Source: Hymenolepis diminuta (taxonomy: Eukaryota; Platyhelminthes; Cestoda; Cyclophyllidea; Hymenolepididae). Taken from it: a DNA stretch of 64,000 bases. Both the position numbers and the translations under genes were made by a program. The stretch is from the NCBI GenBank assembly GCA_900708905.1, contig CAADRB010000026.1, forward strand, positions 504,351 through 568,350. The letters are read 5' to 3'. Below the pieces are notes generated by a model. It searched no databases. It saw only the letters and a list, made by a program, of their open reading frames with translations, and had not been told where the DNA came from. Every line of letters begins with the position of its first letter. The first letter of the stretch is position 1. Shown here one piece after another: positions 36,216 through 47,899 of this stretch.

Positions 36216-39200
36216 TCAAGTGACCTCGAAAGGAATCTTCTGAACAGGCACATTAAATCTCTTAAACAAATCCCTTAGTGCATCAGCCCAGGCAAGATCC
36301 TTCAGGTTGGAGATCACTGGTTTCGGTCGTCCATCAGTTACTCCACCAGGACCCTTTCGAAAAGGCTCCACCAACTTGCTTGTTATTCGAGACATATGTC
36401 GTTCCACTAAAATGTAAGGAAATTAATTATTGACCAAGGTGACCCGAAGCGTGAAAATAACTACCCAAACACGACTGGTGTACCCCTACAAACTTATATG
36501 TCCCGTAAGCTATTTGACAGATTGAAACACTTTTTATCACTATTTCAGAGTAGTAGCAACACACTGCTTTTATCAAGGTACTTGAAACCCATGACCATTC
36601 ACATTAGATAATTAAACGATATACTATTAACGAGCGGCGACTAACGAGTGGCTTGAACATATAGCGACCATAAAAGTTGAACAAAATTATTCATAGCAGG
36701 ATTTAAATATTACAATCACCTACGTTCTATATCTGGAATCCCGCTTCTAATCAGTCTTCTTGTCAGCTCCCGAGCAACCATTTTGAATGTATCCTAAAAA
36801 CAGTAAAGATGTTAGATGGCCAGTGGAGAATAGATAGTGAGATATTCTATCCGAAAATTAAAATATTATATAAAGACATGCGGTAATAAGTTTTCTATTA
36901 AATGTACAGAGTGCTAGCCACCAAAACCAGCCGCCATCGTGTACAACAGCCCACCATTTAAGATACGTGAATAAAAACGAACCCTTACGAAATATTGACA
37001 TGCCCAAACCTCCCACATTTTGAAGAAGTAGTTCTCTTAGCTCTATTATGGAATTTTAGCCAACTAACAGCCAGAGAGACGTATCCTTCGGTTCCTTCTG
37101 GTACAAGTACCCACAACCCATCCTCTGTCTTCTTTCTGCCTTGTTTGTGATGAAGTGTGCAGAAGTTTGGAAGGATAAGAGCTGAGTAAGTTTCTTTCAA
37201 CGAAAGTTGCTCCTAAGTTGCAGCTTCGTATTAATAATATTGACATTAGGGCGGCGTACTTAAATAATACCTGACTGTCACATTCTAATAAAGCGGATAA
37301 CCTGATTTCTTAACACATGAAATACAATCCCACCCTTGAAGTATTGTAATACGATAATGTAAAAAGCATTAGGCACTTATTTTTCACCGGAAACTGACGC
37401 GAAAAAATCCTTCACAAGAATAGTTTGAGATTTAAATGCTTAACAATCTACAACTAAAGCAAATGTCAAGGAATGGTCGTTGCATAAGTTTTACTCATCA
37501 GATAACGTGGGCTCAAAAACGGCCTCATTAAAATTTTTGTTCGAGATGTTTCAAGTATTTAAAGCAATAGATTGAAGCATTTAGTTTAAGTACATATTTA
37601 ACGAACAATTTTCACCTAAAGAGACTCACTTTATCTTTAAAAATCTCTGTCGCGTAGTGACGGGAGAGTGAACGCACAACAGAGTCGGCGATGGTTGAGG
37701 TTCTATTACGATCATTGCACCCCTAAAAGTAAGGAAGTAGTAAATCAAGCATCCACGACGAAAAGGAGCAAAAACGGTAAAAACTCTGAAAGTGACCCAC
37801 AGCCTCTTACCTTAACCACCGGGTGTATTTCTTTCGAGTACTGAAAGAGGAATTTTAAGTTGAAAATTTGAATTCGTAAAAAAACATCTAACCAAACTAT
37901 TAGAGGCAAAATATTACAGTCTTATCTGATTATCGATGTATTTCGAACCCCAAATAAATAGAAGCAAATGTCTAACTCAATTGGAGGAATAAAATACAAG
38001 TTTTAAAATAAAAGAAACTCTACAAGAAAAAAAATTAAATACTAATAAACGCTATGTTTACTTCAAACATAATTAAATTTGAAAAATTTAAATTAAAATT
38101 GAGATTATGTATTACAAATAGTAAATGTTTAGAAACAAAGTATATAACAAAATACTAATAATTGTTAGGAATAAACGGAAACAAATAAAATAACATTCCA
38201 AAAAATTTACCCAATTTCAAAGAATGCAAGAACTCTCAGGCATGCTCAAGTGAATCATAATTTAACAGTAGATTTATCGAAATTTGAACGCATTTCACAA
38301 GGTAAGTGCTTTTCAGGAACAGATTTAATAAAAGCAAAACATAATCTTCTAAATGATATGAAATTCTGATTCGATTTAAGTAGTAAATACAGGTATAAAC
38401 TTCTACTAATATAATTTCAGTAGCATACCGATTATAGTGAGAGACTTACCGAGTCACTCGAATTACCAAAGACGTAGATATTTGAATATTCTGATTGCTC
38501 TATAGGGGGCCGCGACGAAGATAAAATTAAATCCGAATGACAAGATCCACAAGGCCTCGCCTGATCATTTGCTGATAACCGAGGTCTCTTCTGTGGAGGT
38601 TCCGATTGTCCATTAATCGATTTCTCCCAAAAGTAAGTTATACTCGACTCCTTCTCCGACGAAGTTGAGGCTTTCGGGGTATTTAAATCCTTCACATTAC
38701 TCACATCTTCCCCACCATTCAAATCATCCAAGAGGCTTTTCTTTAATGAAGGAGGAAGACAACTAGCATTGAGAATGTCTTCAGCACTTACGCCTGCTGA
38801 AGATAAAATTTCTGGACTTGTGACGGGAAGACTAGGAGGTCTGAGGGATTCAATAACTGACAACGAAGTCTCAGTTGGAGGAGTTGAATTAACTTCTTGT
38901 TGAGATGACTGCTCTTCGTCATTTTCTGTCAAATTCTCAGATTCTTCTTGACTCTCATCATAACGAAGAGTCTCTGCAGAAACGCCTAACCAATCTGCAA
39001 ATCCATTATATAACGTTTCCAGTGATTCAAATTTCCTAGTCTGACTAATACGACGGGTCATATGGCCTCGATATACACCGGCAACCTAAAATTAGAAAAG
39101 GGTTAAAATCTTCACTACTGATTTTTAGTAAATAGAGAAAAATTTACTTTTGAGGTTTTGTACACGTGGTGTTCAAGTCGAGCGGCTAATTTGTTGAAAT

Positions 39201-42200
39201 GCGCCTTTTTCGATTCCTGTGATGAGCTGATATTCACATGACTTAGTACAGCGGCAATGAGCAGATTTAGTGTCTGATCTCGAAATCTACCAGTTACTCC
39301 GATAATCAATCGACTGTCGGGATCTATGAGTGGTGAATCTTTGTTTGCTGAAACCCAGAGTGCCTAGAAAGGAAAAAGTGCGAATTTAAGTGAATGAGAT
39401 CATTTATCAAGGGCATATGATATTATTTCTGACAAAAGGAAGAATATACAAATTATTAATCTGAAAAATTGATTGAATACCATCTAGTCGCTCTCTCTAA
39501 TCGCTAATGAGCTCCACCATCTTAGAAAGTCATGATGTTAACACTCGTTCTAATAATGTCGGATAGAAGGTGCCGACACTAATATAAAAATTATGCATAA
39601 AAGAGACATTTATTGTAATAATGAATAATTTTAGTGACATCTGCATGTTAAGATCAAAGCAAACTGTTTAAAAATCATGTAAGGTGTCTTCCTGCTTCCT
39701 CAGTCTTTGAAAAAAAAGTGAATTGAAGTGGTAAGACCGACAATCCTATTCAATAAACCGACTAATACGCAGTGGATACAGTGGACAATAATTTATTCAG
39801 TACTTCGGGGGACAATTCAAGAAAACTGAGCTTCGAAATGAAGTACTCACTAAGTAAATACTGTACATCTCTAATTCAAAAAAAACATGAAGTGAGACAC
39901 TTCTGACACCCTGGCTCTAGTTTCAACGACTTTGCCCTTATTAACTCGTATTGGTTCTATTCAATGTTCCCTCTATTCAGATAAATAAATAAATACCTAC
40001 TTAGACCACGCTTCTTATGAACTTTTAAACATGAATGAAATAAATCAAAGCTTGGTTTTAAGTGTTCACTTGAACTAACCCTGGGGCCGGTCGCTTCAGA
40101 AGACTTTCTGCGGCGAGCCAGCTCTTCACGGATGAAATCGGTTCGCTGTCGGCGTACCTCTTCATCGTAGTCCTTGGAAGATGTGTTCGATTCGCCACCA
40201 TCACAATACTCATCCCATCCATCGCCTTTTCGACGGGGACGTGATCTGTAGAGATCGGTGTCCAGAGGTTCTTGACTGCTGCTTCGTTTGCCAACCATAT
40301 TTCCTGCAAAATAAAGAGAGTGAAAGGGGAGTCCATGATATCCATTCAAATCGATTGCATTAAAAAGCAATGTTTTAATTCAAATCTGAGAACAAGCCAA
40401 ATTCAAAAAAACATACCTAGGAGTAAAAGTTTGGCAAATAATAATCATTTCATCACCAGTAAGGGAGGTCGATTAGTTATCGGACAAAAGATTGAGGAAT
40501 CTCAGTTGACCACATATAACATAAATTTAAAGTTAGAACACTCAGTAAAAACATTATAAAGCCAGTCTGCAGCATTAGCATATGCATGTTTAGAAAAGTG
40601 TTAAACAACGACAAAAAATTCACCCCTCACTTACAACAACGAAGAGTTTGGTAAGAAAATTAGGCATGGTAGCAGACAGAAATAAACATGATCACCATAT
40701 TTACGTAATCTTTCGGTTATAAAGAGCCGAGTACCTATGGCGAATGAAGTTAAAGTGATTATGAAGCGAATCGTACGGACTGAAGGATTAAAAGGGAGGC
40801 CATCCATCGGAGATTTGACATAGGTTTAATTAACAGTAGTACAAGGTGTTGATAAAGCCAGAAGTCTCAAGAATTAGATTTTCGCTTATATATGCTTTTT
40901 TAGTTTTGAATTACGTGCACATCGTATCCTTATAATAGAAGTAAAAATAAAAAAGTCAAAGATACCTCACAAACCATGCTCTCAAAGGTCATAAAGCAGC
41001 GTTTCGTTGGCTAAAATTTTTCTAAGTGATTGCTTGTCATGCATCTGTTAGTGCTCCCATCAGCAGCAAAGAGCTTTGCATAGTTGATCTTTCAAAATGG
41101 ACATCTGTTCCGCATGGACCTTTTGAATTTGGTCGACGTGATTCATACTTTCGGTCCCAAAAAACTCTTAAGTTTCAGTTGTGTTCAATTCTATCCGACC
41201 TTTTTGTCTGATTTTGATGGAATATCGGCCAATTGTTTAATCGGATTTTCCTCATTTCTTCTGAGGAATGAGCTACTTCTACTTCTGAAGCTAGAAAAAT
41301 TGCAAGCGAACTTGGGCAGACCGTAATCAACTGGGTGAAAGACTATAGAGACTAACAGGTTCGCCAAAAATCTGCACTATTTCAACTCCAGTAACAAAGT
41401 TTATATATTTTAGCTAAAAGAGGAACTACAGTAAAATCTAAAATAACATTAAATGCAGACACGATTCCCCCAACTATTCATTTCTAAATTTAAAAAATGG
41501 CATTGAATACCATCAGTCTTTTGAACGAGACCTCATTCAATTTTAAACACTGCAACCACTCCCTAATATTTTTATTTCAAAAGCTGACGTCACATAAATT
41601 TGATTGGACTATTATAACAACAATCACTCATAAGTTAAATAAGAACAAGCTAACTATTAACAGCAAAGTGCATATTTATAGAACGAAATAAATATTTGTT
41701 TTCTATTCTCCCACAAGGGTCATCTGACTTTCAGAATAATGTCATAATAGTAGGTAACCAACACTAGTTAGAAATACAAACCAAAACTCAGACCAAGAAC
41801 TCAAGCCTATTGGGAAAATGTAAATCTCAAATTTTAACTTGGGGAGTAAAATGGCTTCTTGAAGTCTCTGTAATTAAGGCACAAATACTCAAGGCCAACA
41901 GAGGATTTGACAACTACACTTGAATTGGGATAAAGTGAAGGTATCTCAGAGCTGCTCTAATGAGAAACACACACTACCACCCTTCTTAATGATCGGAATT
42001 GACGAATGCGGTTGACCATCCACTTCACTGGTTTTCGGTCATCGATGAGCATTAAGCTCGTGACTTCTGACTTGTCAAATGTGTATGTTGACCACTGCGA
42101 CATCGGTGCATTGTTGGAGAAACCCATAACATTGTTTCTTATTTCATTGGGTCAAATTAGACCTAGAACCACATGAGCCAGCTCTATTTTGAATACATGA

Positions 42201-45200
42201 CAACAACGTTGAAGATAGACCAGTAATCCGATATCCTTATAATCGGACGGCCACTGTATTTACTGAAATTCCACATGTCAGATATGAACCTATGTTATCT
42301 CTCTCATTAACTCACATTTTGATTTAGTGACAACCGACAGAGCAAATAAAAATAAACATGTTGAAAATACGCACCATATATTAAACGCTTATAACCAGCA
42401 AGTTGTTGCGTGACTTTGGTAGGCGTTGCACAAACATCACACCGATCAACACATTGTGGTGGATCATCACCAAAATAAGTCGCAAACTGAGCATGTCGAC
42501 ACCTATATAGAAAAAAAGGTTTAATTATTGCTTTTATTACAGCGATACATTAAGACATCGATCGACCACCGATACCGAACAAACACTTGTACCAGCACGT
42601 CTTTGCCCTTAAATTCGCACAGTTTCTTTAATTAGACAGCGTAATGAAATGATTCAAATCGCCGTGAGCAGTTCAGATGGAGGTGTGTGTTTAGACGTAT
42701 ACAAACCACCCCCTTATCTATCTGAAGACAGAGTAACTTCTAATTTCCCCAATCTTATTGGCTCCTCCTTTTGTCAGTCTTTTTATTACTCGCAAAGCAA
42801 TTTGGGAATCTGCAGTAAATATGCTTCTTGTTAGTATCAGCTTGTAATAGAAGTTCTATCCATTTTTAATTTGTATTTAAGTGAAAATTTTGACAAATAT
42901 TCATTCATTTAGTGTTCAACTTAGTCACCATTTTTATTAATTACATCTTCCCATCTTGCCATAAGCTTTCCCATTCCTTCTTCATAGAATTCACCCAGTT
43001 TGGACTCAAACCGAGAAACTAGCTTCTTCATTACGACCTCCTCTCTTCAGGTCAGCCTTTGTCCCATTCAACGATTCTGTAAGCTCCTGAAAAGATGAAA
43101 ATCGGTTGGTGCAAGTAAAGATCGGGAGAATATGGTGGGTGATGCCTGACTTCCCAGTCTCTCCAACTCTTCAACCAGATTTTTTACTGCTCCTGAAGTG
43201 TGGGATCTAGCATTGTCATGGTGCAGAATCACTCCTTTTCGATTCATCAAAGAAGGCCGCTTTTCCTCCTGTTAATTGCCTTTAGACGAATTAGCTGCTG
43301 ACAGTAAACCTCAAATGTCACTGTTTGATTGCCACCTGTTAGTTCATAATAAACAAATCCCACCCACCATCCAATCCCACCACACACACAAAAGAAATTT
43401 TTCGGGTGCAGTCCCGATTTGTCTGGGTTGTGGAAGTGGCTTTGAACCACGACTCAACCACGACTGTCTTTTGCCCTTAACATTGTTGTAAAGGATCCAC
43501 CACTTCTCGTCTNNNNNNNNNNNNNNNNNNNNNNNNNNNNNNNNNNNNNNNNNNNNNNNNNNNNNNNNNNNNNNNNNGTCAGTTATGATTCGGTCTAAAA
43601 AAGGTGCCTGAAGTTCAGTTCACGAGAACGCGATGAAACACAACAGGTCACACGCTGTTGCCTGTTCATTTCTGAAAAATCGTGTGGGGATGAGGGAGGC
43701 AATTTTCCAGCATTTGAGACTTTCCCAGACAAGTCTTTTCACCTCCCTGTACACAGCTCCCTATGGCGACTTGCGCTAAAGGTTGCGCTCAGTTCTCTAG
43801 TAGTGCAGATTCCACTTCCATCAATGACAACTCCCAATTGCTCAGAATCGAGTTTTTATGAGCATCGTGTACTCGGTTCGTCTCTCGTCTTTCAGGCTGA
43901 AGTCATCCTTTTTGAAACCACCTGCAGAAAACCGCCTTCTGCAGGTCCTTTCATTCACAACACATCAGTTCCATGAGCGTCTTTGGGTGTTTTTTCCCAA
44001 AGAGCTTGCGGCATTTCCTTTATGAAATTCAAACAGTTAAATATGCCTGATATGCTCTTTATTTGGAGTGTACCTTGGGGCTAGAAATCGTTTTTAATAA
44101 AGATAATTATTACACAATCTGAAAGAAGAAATAATTATTTATTAATTACCATAGATAAGCATACGACATTAACAAGCTGAATTGAAGCAATGGCGCCCTA
44201 GACACATAGCTCAAAAATTGGACAGAACTTCTGTTACAACCTGATACTAGATCATTTCCTTAAGTTTGAGTCGCTATCTCTTGTCCAGAAACGAATATGC
44301 AACCTCTTAATTTTCTATACACTTCTCCACAATCAACAGGTTGGTGATTGGAGATAAGTGACAGCGCACGATGAATATACGCATGCATTTAAGCTTTATA
44401 TTTATTCAATCATTCGGTGGGGAAATATTTTGTCTATACGAATGATTTGACCTATTGCTTCAATAAAATTTTAGAATTACGTAAACAACACAGGATAGGG
44501 AGATATCTTGAAGGATAACTCCAGAACTTACTTCATTGACTCCACGTAATTGATCATAAGTGTCAGATCCTGTACACCCTTCTCACGATGCTCTTTGTTT
44601 TTTTGCGTTTGAGCTTTTTCGGACACTTGACCGACAAGGAAGGCAACTGTGTCACGTTCCTGCTTTGCGTAATAAATGCGACAATGTGAGGGAATGCCAT
44701 CTCGACCTGCCCTACCGGATTCCTGATAGTAGGCTGCAAGACTCTTTGGAATTGTCCAATGAACAACACAACTGAAGAAATGAGGAATCAGAATGGTTAA
44801 TATCTTAAATTAATAAATTATACGGATTAATACTTCCAAATCTAAAAAAAATAATTAATTAAAATTGTCCCAAACTTGATATACATGAACCACTGAACGG
44901 CGTCAACGGCATAAATGCCACTGTAAATCCCACTGAAGAGAAACAAAATTCAAGTCAAATAGAGAGTTTTTCCTATTTTCTCAAGTCTAGAAGTAAAAGA
45001 TGTTATTTTCTGCATACTTAATTTAATTAAGAGATGGGATCACATTTCATGTTCGTTTCCCTCCAAGATCAATAAAATTTTCAGGACTTCACGAGTTTAA
45101 ACTCCCTCAGTTATTATTATATTAGATCGCCTCCTTTTCACCAAAAAGTATTACAGAAGACTCCGAATGAAAACATACTCAAGAACACAATAAGAATGGT

Positions 45201-47195
45201 TGCCATTGGAAATTGTTGCACTAACTGGCAATGAACAATCAATTCTAGTGAAAGGTTATGAGAATACTACAACAACTGATTCAATATCGGTTAAATTCGC
45301 ATTGGCTACCAGAAAAGAAATTTATATCAAAATGACAAGACTGAACTCTTAGGTCAGTCCACTGTTCAACGAACACGAACTATCTTGGGAACCTAAGATG
45401 AAAAGCAGAGAAATTAGAGCATCTAGAATTCAGATAATGACCTCTTTGTTACGCTGGCTGAATTTCTGTCTCCCTCAAGTTTAGATACTTCTCTATGTTT
45501 AAAAATTGTTTTATTTTGTCCTATTATGGATGACAACAAAGAATGGAAATAGCCTAGATTACGTAGAAAATATAAAATAAACTCGAGAACTCACCACCCC
45601 ACATGCCCCAATGCTATAAAGCCGTAATATTGATGCACACAAACGACTCTTAAAATAAACCATAGGATAAAACAGAATTACAATATGAAAGACCAAGTCA
45701 TATGATAAATATAATAGAAACTCCGGTTAAACTCTACGTTGAAAATTACAACTCAAATCATCTATGCTGCATAAGTGCATTTAGCATTAAAGCTAGATCC
45801 AAAACTATATGAATACTTTAAGTAAACATACACGTGTTAACGGAGTAAGAGGTAAAATTTTCGAACACTTCAAGCACTGAGAAAGACAATCGGACTATTT
45901 TAGAATATTCCATTAGATTGAATGCAAAAACCTAACAGCATTTCAATTATAAAACAACCTCAAGCAAAAGAAAGATAGATGTTGAAATCTTCTTAGGCTC
46001 GCTCTTTATAATGGATATGCAAATGTCGAAGAAACGCTAATTCACTGCGAGTTTGTTACGGCAGAAACAAATATATGACAAGAAAAACAGAATGTTAAAA
46101 TAAAAACTAATAAAGGAACAAAAAAATTTACCGAACATGAGGATTATCCACTCCCATTCCGAAACTAATAGTAGCCGCAACAACGGGAAAGACCCCTCTG
46201 AACCACTCTTCTTGAACATTGTTCCGATCACCATTTCCTAGACCAGCGTGGTAGGCCTTAGTTGGAATTTTCCTAATCGACAGTTGATGAGCTACTGTCT
46301 CACAATCTTCTCGAGTTCGACAGTAGACAATGCCACTGACATTCTTCTACAAAACATTCATTACAAAATCGCAATAATCTACAGGAATTGCCGCCCGAGA
46401 TTCATCTCGACGTAAGCATTGGAGAATAAATTTGGCAAGATCCTCATAGGGGGCCTCTACTAAATCACTGAATACAACATCATAGTACAAGTTCGAACGA
46501 AAGACACCGGTAACAAACTCCTTGAATCTGGTAATCGATAAACCGGCAGCTCGAGACGTTTCGGGATCCAATTTAAGGGAAGATATGATATCTGCTTTGA
46601 CTCGGGAGTTTGCAGTTGCTGTCAAAGCAACACAAGGCACAGTAGGAAACAGAGAAGTCCGTAATTTACCTAGTTTGAGATAAGCAGGTCGAAAATCGTG
46701 ACCCCATTCTGAGACACAATGAGCTTCATCGATAAAGAAGTATCTGAGTGAATTTGAGTCAGTTAGCTTCATAGCAATTGTGCGAAATCCATCAGTCTCA
46801 AACTGTTCTGGGGTGATATATAGTAGTTTAATTTTAGGAAGAGCGAAATCTTCCATAGAACCTGGAGATCGTAATAATCTTTTGATTATATCATTCCTGT
46901 CTTTCTGTGACTGCTTTGAATTCAGTGTGGCAGCTGGAATCTTCAACTTTGTTAATTGCGACACTTGGTCTGATATAAGGGCGATGAGGGGAGAAATTAT
47001 GATGGAAAGACCATCTTGGATGACTGCGGGAAGTTGATAACACAAGCTTTTACCAGATCCCGTTGGCATTGAAATAAATGCATTGTGAGAACCCTTGACG
47101 ATGCAACGTATCGCATTTTCTTGTAATTTACTTTTAAATTTATCGTGATGGAAGGTGTTGTGCAATACATCCAGTATTGGATCAGATTCCTCCAT
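36216..47195 (-). CDS. RECQL5: RecQ-like DNA helicase 5
   Basis: Eleven minus-strand exons join in frame to 951 residues (human 991): 47195-46383, 46346-46132, 44771-44532, 42502-42375, 40303-40080, 39363-39148, 39085-38450, 37840-37811, 37722-37630, 36793-36724 and 36406-36216. The order is Walker A MPTGSGKS (Lys49), DEAH with [48 protein letters not shown], then a four-cysteine zinc site CRH..C..C..C around CVDRCDVC. Exon 5 has the RECQL5-type Arg-rich IREELARRR helix. The last three exons resemble the SRI domain that binds RNA polymerase II ([19 protein letters not shown]). RECQL5 unwinds DNA, removes RAD51 filaments and restrains elongation. Intron 1 is 36 bp; intron 3 holds a mariner. 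An extra upstream coding exon is possible. Confidence 0.95.
40304..42374 (-). other. Large intron 4 of RECQL5
   Basis: A 2.07-kb intron without a nested gene. About 42000-42115 read in reverse shows a GTCAGAAGTCACGAG block that resembles the head of the tRNA-like SINE family, but the rest does not align well. Confidence 0.5.
42837..42867. repeat. Mariner copy 1 left terminal inverted repeat
   Basis: It pairs with 44214-44244 in reverse complement with about four differences; TA precedes it. Confidence 0.8.
43513..43577. other. Assembly gap (65 N)
   Basis: The gap falls inside mariner copy 1. In copy 2 the flanks CTTCTCGTCT and GTCAGTTATG are only two bases apart, so the true gap is probably about 2 bp rather than 65. 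Confidence 0.95.
44214..44244. repeat. Mariner copy 1 right terminal inverted repeat
   Basis: It ends in GTTACAACCTGA followed by TA, matching the right end of copy 2. Confidence 0.8.
44772..46131 (-). other. Large intron 2 of RECQL5
   Basis: A 1.36-kb intron, AT-rich, without recognised repeats or nested genes. It separates the [10 protein letters not shown] exon from the [10 protein letters not shown] exon. Confidence 0.7.
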
Positions 47196-47826
47196 TTTGC
47201 CACCGTATATCCCACTTTCAAAGCTAATTGGCAACACAGAAATGTTTGACTCTAGCGCATTCAGCGGCGACCTCGAGAATAGTTTCAAAACGTATTACAT
47301 AAATAATATAAAATAAAATTTAAGAAATTTGAAAAATTTAAATAAGAATTTAATTTAAAATTACTTTCAGGCTCTATCTCTTAGATATTTTTACCATGAA
47401 CTGTGAATCCGGTTGCATTTTTATTTCAAATAATCATGTTCTCTCATCAAACATTTGGATTAGCTATTTCTTGCCTTCTTTAGGGTCTATTTTCTATTAG
47501 TCCTTCTTTTCACTGTCATTATGATAGTTTATTAAATTGTAGTTTTGTTGATTGTAGTTTTTATCATCATACCATTTTTCAGTATGGTTCTAGATGAGAC
47601 AAAATTAGCTTGATGTAAATTTACGAAGAAAAACTTGATCAGCGGATTATTAAATTAAGAGTAATTGTATTCATCTAAATTGTAGTTATCATTTTCAACC
47701 CTTCTTCGAAATTCTTCCGTATAAAAGATGTCTTCTTCTGCATATAAACTAACGTATAATTTTTCATATCGAGTGAACAATGCTTATTGAGTCCTGCTAA
47801 GTTAAAATATAACCTATTTCATTTAC

Positions 47827-47896
47827 CTGGTCTATGATGTAAATAGATCGTGGTAGCAGGATCAACCGCGGAACCAAATCGACCTTTCACCAAAAT
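47827..47896 (-). CDS. Candidate upstream coding exon of RECQL5 or another gene
   Basis: A 70-bp minus-strand segment sits between an AG acceptor and a GTAAAT donor. Only one frame is open; its translation (LVKGRFGSAVDPATTIYLHH) looks protein-like. It could splice to an acceptor at GCGCTAG upstream of the RECQL5 ATG and continue in frame through 47195. No conserved RECQL5 sequence lies in this part in humans, and no start codon is seen, so it may instead belong to a 5' UTR or to a different transcript. Confidence 0.35.
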
Positions 47897-47899
47897 CTG

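Larger units (their letters stand above)
42837..44244 (-). mobile_element. Mariner element copy 1, in RECQL5 intron 3
   Basis: Inverted terminal repeats of about 31 bp (42837-42867 and 44214-44244) start TCAG and end CTGA and are flanked by TA on both sides (42835-42836, 44245-44246), the mariner target duplication. The minus strand carries a broken transposase: CRWFQK-like and [10 protein letters not shown] segments, [14 protein letters not shown], the second catalytic region HHDNARSHT and the third region [11 protein letters not shown]. These lie in different frames, with stops between, so the copy cannot encode an active enzyme. An N block (43513-43577) interrupts it. The real length would be about 1.35 kb, typical for mariner. 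Confidence 0.9.

Noticed and set aside
41026..41326. Coding exon or transposase remnant in RECQL5 intron 4
   Set aside because: Two overlapping frames are open, but neither matches a family and there are no paired splice sites in phase with RECQL5.
43247..43491. ORFs within the mariner copies as genes
   Set aside because: They are frame-shifted pieces of one transposase and their antisense, repeated identically at 61.6 and 61.9 kb.
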